Below are positions 16,766-25,286 of a DNA stretch of 50,749 bases, piece by piece; position 1 is the stretch's first letter, and every line of letters starts with the position of its first letter. The DNA is from an uncultured Pseudomonadota bacterium. Lineage in GTDB: Bacteria > Pseudomonadota > Gammaproteobacteria > Ga0077536. A model generated the notes under the pieces. The model made no database searches and was not told the origin of the DNA. It saw only the letters and a list, made by a program, of their open reading frames with translations. The stretch is taken from assembly GCA_902551695.1 (NCBI GenBank), contig CACDEI010000007.1:1-50749 (forward strand), read 5' to 3'. Both the position numbers and the translations under genes were made by a program.

Positions 16766-16983
16766 TTAACTATCCTCTAACAAAAAAATGCCCCTATTCC
16801 AAATAATTTTGTTCAAATGAATCTATCAGCATTAGATTAATTCGGCCAAGTTCTTCGCTGCCGGCTATTCTCGTATTTCTGCTGTAGAGGTGGAATAATC
16901 TATCCTGTAAAGGAACTTATGTATAGTGGGAAACTCAGCACTATGAGGAACTGATAAAAATTTTCGCAGTATGGAGGTAGAAA

Positions 16984-17373
16984 ATGACTCTGGAACGAAT
17001 AAACCCTGACAGCATAATAGAGCCATTCAATGGGGCCTATAGTCACGCAGTTGTGATACCGCCGGGAAGTAGGGTGGCACATATTTCCGGTCAGGTTGGT
17101 TTACAAAAGGATGGAACGGTATCAGATGATTTGAGAGAACAAGTAGAACAGACGTGGTTAAACTTGATAGCGTGTGTAAAGGGCGTTGAAATGGACGTCC
17201 AGGATATAGTGAAAATTACCGCCTATCTTGTCAACCTTGATGATTATCCTGTTTTTGCAGAGGTGAGGGCAAAGTATTTAGGGGAACCCAGACCCGCAGC
17301 GACGACAATTTTAGTTAAATCATTAGTGCTGCCAGAATGGAGAATAGAGATCGAGGCTGTGGCAGCGAAATAG
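16984..17373 (+). CDS. RidA/YjgF/Rid-family protein
   Basis: This 129-residue protein has the Rid fold. AHISGQVGLQKDG, LIACVKGVEMDVQDIVKITAYLVNLDDYP, and RPAATTILVKSLVLPEWRIEIEAVA cover the family's trimer-interface and ligand-pocket motifs. RidA itself hydrolyses reactive enamine/imine intermediates of amino acid metabolism. The glutamate near the C-terminus (IEIEAVA) is conserved, but the position of the RidA arginine is occupied by Pro-Ala (RPAATT), so this may be one of the other Rid subfamilies. A GGAGG (16973-16977) precedes the ATG. It is divergent from the SDR gene across 218 bases and is followed, after 155 bases, by a luciferase-like oxidoreductase. The family call is firm; the substrate is unknown. 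Confidence 0.87.
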   Translation: MTLERINPDSIIEPFNGAYSHAVVIPPGSRVAHISGQVGLQKDGTVSDDLREQVEQTWLNLIACVKGVEMDVQDIVKITAYLVNLDDYPVFAEVRAKYLGEPRPAATTILVKSLVLPEWRIEIEAVAAK

Positions 17374-17528
17374 AGGCTTTGTTGCCTAGCCGCATAATTT
17401 GTTGGCTATTTGGGGCTGGTATAGCGAATGCGGTCGTAGTAGTCTATTAGGAAGTCAATAATGGATTCACTTTAATCTGTTCGCTGGTTAACTGAAAGAG
17501 TGCCGAACGAATAGTTAGGAGGATAAAA

Positions 17529-18761
17529 ATGGAAGTTGGGTTGTTTTATCTCCCGTCTGTTGGGAGAAAAGAAGACATCGAGCAAGGGATGGCAGGAAAA
17601 CGAACTGATCTCTATCAGATGATGCTGAAAGAGATTACCGAACAACTCCAATATGCTGATGAATTTGGATACTACGGTTGCGGAACGACCGAGCACCACT
17701 TTCACATCGAAGGTGAGGAAGTTTCTACCAATCCGGTAATGCTCAATACTTACTTTGGTAGTAAAACCAAAAACATGAAGTTCGGCCAATTAGGAAACGT
17801 GCTGCCCTCTAGGAACCCTGTAAATTTGGCAGAAGATATAGCTATGATGAGCCAGATGAACGAGGGGAGAGCATTCGCCGGGTTCGCCCGTGGATACCAA
17901 CCTCGCTGGGTAAATGTTTTGGGACAAAAAGCTGGTCTAGGTTCTCCCGGTCAGGGAGAGGAGTATGAGGAGCTAAAAAGAGAGCTTTTTGAAGAACACT
18001 TCGAAATAATAATGAAGGCATGGACTAATGATGTTTTTGAACATAAGGGAAAGCATTGGCAGATTCCAACTGAAAATATTAATTGGCCAGCTAAAGACGT
18101 AGCTCACGAATTTGGAAAAGGATGCGACGAGAACGGCATTATAAAACAAATCGGTATTGCCCCTGGACTGTATAACGATAAAATGCTGGATATGTTTATG
18201 CCCTTCGCCACGTCCGAGCGTTCTATACGCTGGGCAATGGAGAGGAATGTTGTACCGATTACAATAATCACTCACCCTGATATCTGTGTTCCTCACTTTC
18301 ATGCTGGGCAAGAGGCTGCAGCTGAAGCTGGAAGGAATCTTGCTTTTGGTGAAGGGATGGCGATCACAAGAGAATTGATAGTAGCTGATACAGATGAGGA
18401 AGCTGAGCGACTCGCTCGTGATGCCGGTTCTTTTATTTGGAACAAGTTCTTTGTACCCTTCGGTTTTGGGGCCGCTGTGGCAGATCCAGGTCAAAGCCCT
18501 TTCGACAAGCCGGCTACTTTTGAGACTCTTTCGGACGCGGGACTATGCATACACGGTAGCCCATCTACTGTTTGCCGAAAGATTGAAGAACAATTGAAGC
18601 ATTATCCGGTTGAGTATTTTTGGCACTTCATTTACAACCACATGCCACATGACGCGCTAATGAGATGTCTTGAATTGCTAACTGAGGAGGTATGGCCTCA
18701 TTTTACTGATAAAATCAAACCATCCAATACATCTCGAGTGGGTAGCGCCTCAGCTGGATAG
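17529..18761 (+). CDS. LLM-class (luciferase-like) flavin-dependent oxidoreductase
   Basis: The protein has 410 residues from ATG 17529, with an AGGAGG-type ribosome-binding site directly upstream. The TIM-barrel opening MEVGLFYLPS, YADEFGYYGCGTTEHHF, GNVLPSRNPVNLAEDIAMM and GRAFAGFARGYQPRW match the bacterial-luciferase-like superfamily, whose members use reduced FMN or F420. The EHHF motif and length resemble flavin monooxygenases rather than F420 reductases. The C-terminal part includes CIHGSPSTVCRKIEEQ, a typical helix of these enzymes. It is followed by a second, shorter LLM protein after 65 bases, so the two may act in one pathway. The substrate is unknown. Confidence 0.87.
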   Translation: MEVGLFYLPSVGRKEDIEQGMAGKRTDLYQMMLKEITEQLQYADEFGYYGCGTTEHHFHIEGEEVSTNPVMLNTYFGSKTKNMKFGQLGNVLPSRNPVNLAEDIAMMSQMNEGRAFAGFARGYQPRWVNVLGQKAGLGSPGQGEEYEELKRELFEEHFEIIMKAWTNDVFEHKGKHWQIPTENINWPAKDVAHEFGKGCDENGIIKQIGIAPGLYNDKMLDMFMPFATSERSIRWAMERNVVPITIITHPDICVPHFHAGQEAAAEAGRNLAFGEGMAITRELIVADTDEEAERLARDAGSFIWNKFFVPFGFGAAVADPGQSPFDKPATFETLSDAGLCIHGSPSTVCRKIEEQLKHYPVEYFWHFIYNHMPHDALMRCLELLTEEVWPHFTDKIKPSNTSRVGSASAG

Positions 18762-18826
18762 ACAACAAGCGAGAAGTTGTTGTAGGTGTGCTGACTATTA
18801 TCCCCTTAGGGAAAGGAGATTAGTCA

Positions 18827-19681
18827 ATGAAGCAAGCTATCTATGTCCCCAATTTCGGGGACTGGGGTAATGCAGACAAATTAATTGAGCTCACCAGAAG
18901 GACCGAGGATGCAGGTTTTGATGGCCTGTTTCTGTGGGACCACATAAATATCACGGGAGCCGACGGCTTCGATACCATAGATCCAACAGTAGCTCTCACA
19001 CTTATCGCAAGTGAAAGTTCTCACCTGAAATTTGGACCGATCATTACTCCGCTTGCTAGGAGGCGTCCTTGGAAGTTGGCTAGAGAATTAATATCTCTAG
19101 ACCAATTGAGTGGTGGCAGATTGGTTTTCGGAGCCGGTTTAGGCGAGCCAGAGGACTTAGAATTTGCAGCCTTTGGAGAGGAGGCGTCTGGAAAGGTAAG
19201 AGCAAAAAAGCTTGATGAGGGGCTAGAGGTGCTTGATAGCCTTGCAAGAGGGTTTTTAACGAACTACTCAGGACAATACTACAATTTAACGAATGTGCAT
19301 TTCAGGCCTCGACCTGTACAGACGCCCCGGTTTCCAGTGTGGATTGCAGCTACTTTACCCTATAAATCAGGAGTTAAACGGTCTCTTAAATGGGATGGAT
19401 TATTTCCAGTGGTGATGCCGAAAGCTGATCCGTTAGTTTGGGCGAATTGGTTTCCCACTCTGGAGGATTTTCGAGCGGCTGTTGGTGAGGTACAAAATAG
19501 CTTATCTGAAGACAAGGGTTTCGACTTTGTAGCCAGTGGAAACCTTGGAGACAAAAGTACTAAGGGGCACTCGTTAGAAGACTATAAAAACGCAGGCGCT
19601 ACGTGGTGGTTCCACTGGGTAGACGAGTCTCCAGATACCTTCCGAGAAACGATAAAAAAAGTGTCTGCAGGACCACTCTAA
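18827..19681 (+). CDS. LLM-class flavin-dependent oxidoreductase, short form
   Basis: The protein has 284 residues from ATG 18827, with AAAGGAG upstream. FGDWGNADKLIELTRRTEDAGFDGLFLWDHI, LARRRPWKLARELISLDQLSGGRLVFGAGLG and RPRPVQTPRFPVWIAA are standard LLM motifs, and the overall size is close to F420- or FMN-dependent members of about 280 residues. The C-terminus (GATWWFHWVDESPDTFRE) is characteristic of a subgroup often annotated only as LLM oxidoreductase. It is unrelated in sequence detail to the preceding 410-residue homologue, so it is not a recent duplicate. A response-regulator gene begins only 35 bases downstream on the same strand, so read-through into the two-component system is plausible. 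Confidence 0.85.
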   Translation: MKQAIYVPNFGDWGNADKLIELTRRTEDAGFDGLFLWDHINITGADGFDTIDPTVALTLIASESSHLKFGPIITPLARRRPWKLARELISLDQLSGGRLVFGAGLGEPEDLEFAAFGEEASGKVRAKKLDEGLEVLDSLARGFLTNYSGQYYNLTNVHFRPRPVQTPRFPVWIAATLPYKSGVKRSLKWDGLFPVVMPKADPLVWANWFPTLEDFRAAVGEVQNSLSEDKGFDFVASGNLGDKSTKGHSLEDYKNAGATWWFHWVDESPDTFRETIKKVSAGPL

Positions 19682-19716
19682 AAACATTTTTAACTAACTT
19701 TTCTCGAGTTAAAGTT

Positions 19717-20406
19717 TTGACATCTGAAATACTATTGATAGAAGATCACAAGGACATAGCAGCAATGGTCTCTAAGCATTTAGAAGCCGAAGGCTTTGTA
19801 ATTGATTACGCAGATAATGGATTGTTAGGCTTAAAGCTGGGCCTTTCAAATGAGTATGATGCGATCGTACTGGATTTGACGCTCCCCGGCTTAGACGGAA
19901 TCGAGGTTTGTGAAAAATTAAGAGTTGAAAACAAAATAGATACGCCGATACTAATGCTGACAGCCAGAGATACACTTGAGGATAAACTCCAAGGGTTTGA
20001 TTCAGGTGCAGATGATTACCTACTTAAGCCTTTCGAATTGGAGGAACTCTCGGCACGTCTTCGCGCATTACTTCGAAGAAACACCGGCATTTCGTCTCAA
20101 AGTGATTTAAAAGTTGCTGATTTGATTTTGTGCAGGCAAACAGAAGTGGTGACGCGAAGGGGGATTGAATTGAATCTGACGCCCACTGGAAAAAAAATAC
20201 TGGCTCTACTAATGAAGGAAGCACCGAATGTCGTTAGTAGAAAGCGATTAGAAAAAGAAATTTGGGGGGACATGCCGCCCGATAGTGATGCTTTACGCAG
20301 CCATTTGTATACGCTGCGCAAAATTGTTGATAAGCCGTTCGAACATGCACTTATCCATACCGTTCAAAGCTCTGGCTTTCGTATGAGCGTGAATGATGAT
20401 CACTAG
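19717..20406 (+). CDS. OmpR/PhoB-type two-component response regulator
   Basis: I place the start at TTG 19717, giving 229 residues; the longer frame from 19603 overlaps the preceding gene and adds a tail unlike receivers. The receiver domain starts EILLIEDHKD, with phospho-acceptor Asp53 in VLDLTLPGLD, the switch Thr in MLTARD and the Lys of LLKPFE. Residues about 130-225 form a winged-helix DNA-binding domain (LNLTPTGKKILALLM, then SDALRSHLYTLRKIV and HTVQSSGFRM). It overlaps the histidine kinase gene by 14 bases, marking a cognate pair, and htpX follows. By analogy with Cpx-like systems it may control envelope-stress genes, but that is inference. Confidence 0.88.
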   Translation: MTSEILLIEDHKDIAAMVSKHLEAEGFVIDYADNGLLGLKLGLSNEYDAIVLDLTLPGLDGIEVCEKLRVENKIDTPILMLTARDTLEDKLQGFDSGADDYLLKPFELEELSARLRALLRRNTGISSQSDLKVADLILCRQTEVVTRRGIELNLTPTGKKILALLMKEAPNVVSRKRLEKEIWGDMPPDSDALRSHLYTLRKIVDKPFEHALIHTVQSSGFRMSVNDDH

Positions 20407-21700
20407 GGGACGCAGAGGACGATTGAACAATAGTCTCTTCAAGGCTTTCGTCCTACAGTTCCTATTGATAAGTTTTGTCGCAGCAACTGGGGTTTTTCTG
20501 GCTGACTTTGCCATAAGAGAGGTCCTGATTGTGTCAGCTCTTAAACGTGAGGCAGAGTATTTTTGGGCGAGACACAATATAGACAGGGAAACACCGGCAC
20601 CAAACACAAATACTTTGATTGGTTATAGATTCAAAAGGAATAGTCCAGAGATTCCGTCTGAATTCAAGGATCTAGGCGAAGGGATTCATGATTTTGTCTC
20701 TCCGGCTAACAGAGGCGTTGTTTTGGTCACGCAAGAAGCGGATGATCAACTCTTTCTGGTCTTCGATGCTGATAATGTAGGTAAGTTAGCTACTTATTTT
20801 GGTATTCTCCCTTTGGCCTTATTGTTGGCAATTTTGTATTTTTCAGCATGGGTGTCTTACGTTCTGATCCATCGGGCAGTGTCTCCAGTTATTCAATTAG
20901 CTCGCAGCGTGCAAAATATCGATTTGGAGAGGCCCCGTGTAGAACAATTTCTTAACGAATTTAAACAGCAAAGATTAGATTCCGAAATAGAGTCACTAGC
21001 CAGTGCCTTAACTGAGCTCTTAGAGAAAGTAGAACAATCAATAGAGAGAGAACGAACTTTCACCAGAGAAGCCAGTCACGAGTTGCGAAGCCCTCTCACA
21101 GTAATAAAAATGGCGTCTTCCACGTTGAAAAAACAGGAGAGCCTAGATTCGGAAACTCAGGTCTATGTGGAAAGAATCAGTCGTGCCGCAAGTGATATGG
21201 AAGAGCTCACAGAGGTGCTTTTACATCTAGCTAGAGAATATGAAGGCGCTATGATCAAAGAGATGGTAGATGTAAATCAAGTTGTAAAAGAAGAAATGTC
21301 CTCTTGTCGCTTGATTTTTGAGGACAAGGGCTTAGATTTACGTTACCAAGAGCACGCTTCCTTAAGAGTATTCAGTTCGACTAAAATAGTATCAATAGTG
21401 ATTGGTAATTTAATGCGCAATGCTTGCGCGTACACTGATCGGGGGTTGGTATCTATCGAGGTGGATGAAAAAACGGTAGTCATCCAAGATAGTGGGAAAG
21501 GGATGACCCAACAGCGTCTTGATGATGTCTTAAGGCCACAGTTCAACCCAAGGCACGCTCAAGGGAATGGAATAGGATTGAATTTAGTGAGGCGAATTAC
21601 TGATAGGTTTGGATGGTTTATTGAATTTGATAGCTCGCCGGAGACTGGTACCAGAGTAGAAGTATCGATGCCAGTTTCTGAAAAGAGGAGTGTCGGATAA
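20393..21700 (+). CDS. Sensor histidine kinase
   Basis: This 435-residue membrane kinase has a first transmembrane helix at about residues 18-42 and a second at about 134-160. The periplasmic loop between them is roughly 90 residues. HAMP-like linker and coiled-coil helices follow, then a HisKA domain with phospho-acceptor His229 (REASHELRSP). The ATPase domain has the N-box GNLMRNACAYT and the G-boxes VVIQDSGKGM and QGNGIGLNLV. The start at ATG 20393 overlaps the end of the regulator gene. The two genes form a cognate pair and sit 45 bases upstream of htpX. The signal is unknown; linkage to a membrane protease suggests envelope or membrane-protein stress. Confidence 0.9.
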   Translation: MMITRGRRGRLNNSLFKAFVLQFLLISFVAATGVFLADFAIREVLIVSALKREAEYFWARHNIDRETPAPNTNTLIGYRFKRNSPEIPSEFKDLGEGIHDFVSPANRGVVLVTQEADDQLFLVFDADNVGKLATYFGILPLALLLAILYFSAWVSYVLIHRAVSPVIQLARSVQNIDLERPRVEQFLNEFKQQRLDSEIESLASALTELLEKVEQSIERERTFTREASHELRSPLTVIKMASSTLKKQESLDSETQVYVERISRAASDMEELTEVLLHLAREYEGAMIKEMVDVNQVVKEEMSSCRLIFEDKGLDLRYQEHASLRVFSSTKIVSIVIGNLMRNACAYTDRGLVSIEVDEKTVVIQDSGKGMTQQRLDDVLRPQFNPRHAQGNGIGLNLVRRITDRFGWFIEFDSSPETGTRVEVSMPVSEKRSVG

Positions 21701-21745
21701 AATAACGAGCAATCGATACTTAATTAGTATAAGGAGCGTGAGTAG

Positions 21746-22576
21746 ATGAGAATAGGATTATTTCTGCTGACTAATGCTGGCGTTGTGTTGGTATTGTCAA
21801 TGGTGCTCAATGTCCTTGGCATTGGGCAGGGCGGCGATATGTTGGGTTTGGTTTTGATAACTTCGCTTTTCGGAATGGGTGGCGCGTTCATTTCGCTGAT
21901 GATGTCCAAATCGATGGCCTTGCGGAGTGTTGGAGCCTCGGTAATCACTAAACCTAAAAATGAAGTTGAGCGCTGGTTAATAGAAATGGTTGAAAAGCAG
22001 GCTCGCAAAGCAGGAATAGGGATGCCAGATGTGGCTATTTTTGAATCCGCTAGCCCAAACGCTTTTGCTACCGGGGCTAATAAGAATAGCTCTCTAGTAG
22101 CCGTTAGTACAGGTCTCTTAAATCATATGGAGGCTAACGAAGTTGAAGCTGTCATGGCCCATGAAATAAGTCACGTGGCAAATGGAGATATGGTGACGCT
22201 TACTCTTCTTCAAGGCGTGATGAACACATTTGTTATGATTTTTGCCCATATACTGGCCGCAGCACTGGATAAGGGTAGACGCGGAATGGGTTACTTCATA
22301 GGGTACTATATTGCTCAATCAGTTTTAGGATTTCTAGCTGCTATGGTAGTGATGTGGTTTAGCCGGTATCGGGAATTTAGGGCTGATTCTGGAGGCGGCA
22401 AGTTAGCTGGTGTGGATAACATGATATCAGCTCTGGAGAAATTAAAAGTGTCTCCTGTACACGAGTCTTTGCCTGATAGTGTCGATGCCTTCGGGATCGC
22501 CGGAGGCATTGGACAGTTGCTCTCCAGCCATCCGCCTCTAGACAAACGAATTCAACGCCTAAGGGAACAGTTGTAA
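21746..22576 (+). CDS. htpX: Membrane zinc metalloprotease HtpX
   Basis: The protein has 276 residues from ATG 21746, with AAGGAG upstream. Two N-terminal hydrophobic helices (about 4-24 and 32-53) precede the cytoplasmic catalytic segment HEISH (His139, Glu140, His143), and REFRADSGG supplies the third zinc ligand. A second pair of hydrophobic helices spans about 153-205. HtpX degrades damaged inner-membrane proteins alongside FtsH. In E. coli it is induced by heat and by CpxAR. Here it lies 45 bases behind a two-component pair on the same strand, suggesting direct co-expression. It is slightly shorter than E. coli HtpX (293) but complete in motifs, and it converges on a GST gene with six bases between stops. 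Confidence 0.93.
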   Translation: MRIGLFLLTNAGVVLVLSMVLNVLGIGQGGDMLGLVLITSLFGMGGAFISLMMSKSMALRSVGASVITKPKNEVERWLIEMVEKQARKAGIGMPDVAIFESASPNAFATGANKNSSLVAVSTGLLNHMEANEVEAVMAHEISHVANGDMVTLTLLQGVMNTFVMIFAHILAAALDKGRRGMGYFIGYYIAQSVLGFLAAMVVMWFSRYREFRADSGGGKLAGVDNMISALEKLKVSPVHESLPDSVDAFGIAGGIGQLLSSHPPLDKRIQRLREQL

Positions 22577-22582
22577 TTCTTT

Positions 22583-23263
22583 TTATTGGGTAACCAATCC
22601 TCTTACAGCGCTGTCATTGTTTGTGAGGTCTCTCTCAAGTTCTGAGAAATCTATCTCGTGCGGAACGCAAACACCTTTTTTACAAGCGGGTTTTTGTTCC
22701 ATTCGGTTAATCCACCCAAGAAGATTGTCTAGCGACGAAATGTCACTTCCTCCCCACTGGTGGATTCTCACCCAGCACCAGTTTGCTATGTCCGCAATCG
22801 AGTATTCCCCGCATAAATAATCACGATTCTCTAATTGTCTGTCTAACACTTCAAAAAGTCTTCGGCATTCATTTTGGTATCGTTGAATGACGGCCGGAAG
22901 TTTCTCTGGAAAATATCTGAAAAACACGTTGGATTGACCCATCATCGGCCCAATCCCACCCATTTGAAACATTAACCATTGAACAACTTGGGATTTTGCA
23001 CGGCTTTCTTGCGGTAAAAGCTTTCCGGTTTTTTCGCCTAAATACAATAGTATTGCACCCGACTCAAAAATCGCCAGATCGTTATTTTCTGTATCAATTA
23101 TTGCCGGAATTCTGCCGTTGGGACATATTTTTAGAAACCACTCCTCCTTCTGATCTCCCTTCAATATATCCACATGTTTGCATTGGTATTTTAGTTCAAT
23201 TTCTTCGAGCATTACTGAGACTTTCCAACCATTGGGTGTAGAGTCGGTATAAAGTTCAATCAC
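22583..23263 (-). CDS. Glutathione S-transferase family protein (YfcG/Ure2-like)
   Basis: The protein has 226 residues from GTG 23263, preceded by AGGAG at good spacing. The thioredoxin-fold N-terminal half carries TPNGWKVSVMLEE, where the Asn is the hydrogen-bonding residue typical of the YfcG/YghU/Ure2p nu-class enzymes. NGRIPAIID (cis-Pro loop) and FESGAILLYL (glutathione-binding Glu-Ser) follow. The C-terminal helical domain includes LCGEYSIADIANW, the conserved N-capping box. Nu-class members act as disulfide-bond reductases or peroxidases with glutathione. It is divergent from the hydantoinase-B-like gene. The family is confident; the exact activity is not known. Confidence 0.88.
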   Translation of the reverse strand: MIELYTDSTPNGWKVSVMLEEIELKYQCKHVDILKGDQKEEWFLKICPNGRIPAIIDTENNDLAIFESGAILLYLGEKTGKLLPQESRAKSQVVQWLMFQMGGIGPMMGQSNVFFRYFPEKLPAVIQRYQNECRRLFEVLDRQLENRDYLCGEYSIADIANWCWVRIHQWGGSDISSLDNLLGWINRMEQKPACKKGVCVPHEIDFSELERDLTNNDSAVRGLVTQ

Positions 23264-23328
23264 CAGAATAATCTCCTTTTTTACAAATATTTAGTTAATT
23301 TACCACCCTTGTTAAAGGTTTTCTGAAA

Positions 23329-23368
23329 TTTTGTTAGAGTGTCTAAACTTGAAGAAAATCTAACAAAA
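23329..23368. repeat. 10-bp perfect inverted repeat immediately upstream of the hydantoinase-B-like gene
   Basis: The arms TTTTGTTAGA (23329-23338) and TCTAACAAAA (23359-23368) are exact reverse complements separated by 20 bases. The right arm ends 15 bases before the ATG at 23384, so the element lies in the promoter or 5'-UTR. The 30-base centre-to-centre spacing (about three helical turns) would suit a dimeric repressor or paired sites. It could equally form a leader hairpin. No cognate regulator is nearby. Confidence 0.5.
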
Positions 23369-23383
23369 AAGAGAGACTAACCA

Positions 23384-25186
23384 ATGTCGTCAACAGAGAG
23401 CAAAAAATATCTTTACGAAACAGATCCTGTCTTGATGGCGGTTCTGGGAAATAGGCTTAATGCAATAGTTGGTGAAATGACCAACACATTACTGAGAACT
23501 GCTAGATCTGCTGTGCTAGCAGTGGTCCGAGATTTTTCTTGTTCTATAGTGACGGCGGATAACCGGTTGTTGGCTCCTGGTGAAGGTGTACCGGTTCATA
23601 TTTTTGGAAGTAGTTTGCAGACCCAATCAATGTGCGACACACATAAAAATTTAGCACCAGGGGACGCGTTCCTACATAACGATCCCTATATGGGTAATAC
23701 GCATTCCGCAGACCATATGTATCTCGTTCCAGTATTCATAGATGGTGAACATCTTTTTACAGCTTGCGCGAAAGCCCACCAAGCAGATTGTGGTAATTCC
23801 ATTCCTAGTACTTATCATGCTTATGCCAAGGATGTGTACGAGGAGGGGGCTTTAGTGTTTCCTTGTGTGCGAGTACAAAAAGACTATCAAGACGTGGATG
23901 ATATTATTCGGATGTGCCGAAGAAGAATAAGGGTGCCGGAACAATGGTATGGTGATTATCTAGCGACTGTGGGAGCTGCCAGAATCGGAGAAAGACGCCT
24001 CGTCGGGCTAGTAGAGAGATACGGTAAAGATACGATTAAACAATTTATCGAAGATTGGTTTGCTTATTCAGAGAGAAGAATGATAGAGGCTATAAAAGAG
24101 TTGCCAGCGGGTAAGGTTACGAATACTACAACATATGACCCGATGGAGCCAACATTGCCTAATGGCTTGCCCATTAAAGTAAGTGTGGAGGTCGATCCAG
24201 AAGAGGCGACAATCGAAGTCGACCTGACTGAAAACGAAGATAACAAGCCTTTTGGCCTTAATGAGTCGGTTGCCTGTGCAATAAGCAATGCGATGTGCGG
24301 GGTTTTTAATTGTATTGATTCTGAAGTGCCTCATAACGCAGGTAGCTTCGCTCGGGTTAACGTTAAACTCAGGGAAGGATGTGTCACTGGAATTCCAGAA
24401 TTCCCGTTAAGCTGTTCTATGGCGACCACTAACATAGGAGATAGAATTGTAAATGCGACTCAAACTGCCTTTGCTCAGTTCGGAAAAGGATATGGACTGG
24501 CAGAAGGGGCAATGGGGATGGGTGTAGGCGCAGCGGTGATTTCGGGAAATGATAAAAGGTTCGGCGGTTCGCCCTACATTAATCAGGAGTGGGTTTTGGT
24601 GAACGGTGGGCCAGGAACACCAACGAGCGATGGATGGCTAAATTACGGGCTGCCCGTAGCTGCTGGACTAATGTATCGAGGTTCGGTGGAAGTGGAGGAA
24701 TCAAAGCATCCAATATTGATTAAGCACTTAAGGGTCGTCGAAGGAGGGGGAGGCGCGGGCGAGTTTCGTGGAGCCCCTGGCGGGGACGTAATGTATGGGC
24801 CACGGTTTGATCCTATGACTGTGGTCACCATGTGCGATGCACATGTGAATCCACCTCAAGGCGTGCAGGGTGGTCATGCGGGTCCTCCTGCGCAAACTTA
24901 CAAAGTTTCCGCAGATGGCACTAAGGAAAAATTACCAGGAGTGGTGGAGTGTCAGTTACAGCCTGGTGAGTGGGTCCAAGGTATTGACGCTGGGGGAGGA
25001 GGATATGGTAATCCGCTGACCCGTGATCCTGAAAGGGTATTGAGAGATGTGCATGAAAGGTGGGAAACAAAGGAGAGGGCAAAGGCAGTCTATGGGGTAG
25101 TGCTTTCAGAGAGTGGGAAGAACCAGGATTTAAAGTTAGATATTGATGCGACAGCAGCGTTAAGAGAAAAGATGGCTGGGACGTAA
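23384..25186 (+). CDS. Hydantoinase B / oxoprolinase family protein (HyuB-like)
   Basis: This 600-residue protein matches the usual size of the HyuB subunit of ATP-dependent hydantoinase/oxoprolinase-type enzymes, related to acetone carboxylase alpha. Motifs are VRDFSCSIVTADNRLLAPGEGVPVH, DAFLHNDPYMGNTHSADHM, HQADCGNS and the glycine-rich VEGGGGAGEFRGAPGG and GIDAGGGGYGNPLTRDPERV. The ATP-hydrolysing HyuA partner normally sits next to HyuB, but none is present in the window, so this copy is either an orphan or works with a distant subunit. The ATG at 23384 lacks a strong ribosome-binding site and follows a 10-bp inverted repeat. The substrate (a cyclic amide or related compound) is unknown. 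Confidence 0.87.
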   Translation: MSSTESKKYLYETDPVLMAVLGNRLNAIVGEMTNTLLRTARSAVLAVVRDFSCSIVTADNRLLAPGEGVPVHIFGSSLQTQSMCDTHKNLAPGDAFLHNDPYMGNTHSADHMYLVPVFIDGEHLFTACAKAHQADCGNSIPSTYHAYAKDVYEEGALVFPCVRVQKDYQDVDDIIRMCRRRIRVPEQWYGDYLATVGAARIGERRLVGLVERYGKDTIKQFIEDWFAYSERRMIEAIKELPAGKVTNTTTYDPMEPTLPNGLPIKVSVEVDPEEATIEVDLTENEDNKPFGLNESVACAISNAMCGVFNCIDSEVPHNAGSFARVNVKLREGCVTGIPEFPLSCSMATTNIGDRIVNATQTAFAQFGKGYGLAEGAMGMGVGAAVISGNDKRFGGSPYINQEWVLVNGGPGTPTSDGWLNYGLPVAAGLMYRGSVEVEESKHPILIKHLRVVEGGGGAGEFRGAPGGDVMYGPRFDPMTVVTMCDAHVNPPQGVQGGHAGPPAQTYKVSADGTKEKLPGVVECQLQPGEWVQGIDAGGGGYGNPLTRDPERVLRDVHERWETKERAKAVYGVVLSESGKNQDLKLDIDATAALREKMAGT

Positions 25187-25226
25187 GGTCTGCATAGTAT
25201 CAAAGTAGTTAAACATAAAAATCCTA

Positions 25227-25255
25227 CTTGTTTTTTTCTTTTCCGAACCTATATA
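25227..25255 (+). promoter_or_regulatory. Possible heat-shock (sigma32-like) promoter of the small heat-shock gene
   Basis: CTTGTTT (25227-25233), a 14-base spacer and CCTATATA (25248-25255) resemble the sigma32 pattern CTTGAAA-N13-17-CCCCATNT. They lie about 30 bases before the hsp20 start. The -10 match is partial, so this is tentative and leans on the identity of the downstream gene. Confidence 0.4.
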
Positions 25256-25286
25256 CGGGATAGAAGATAATTAATGGAGAATAACA

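Noticed and set aside
16766-16983. A small RNA or riboswitch in the longest intergenic gap
   Set aside because: No convincing hairpins, T-tract or conserved aptamer pattern could be seen; it is adequately explained as a divergent promoter region.
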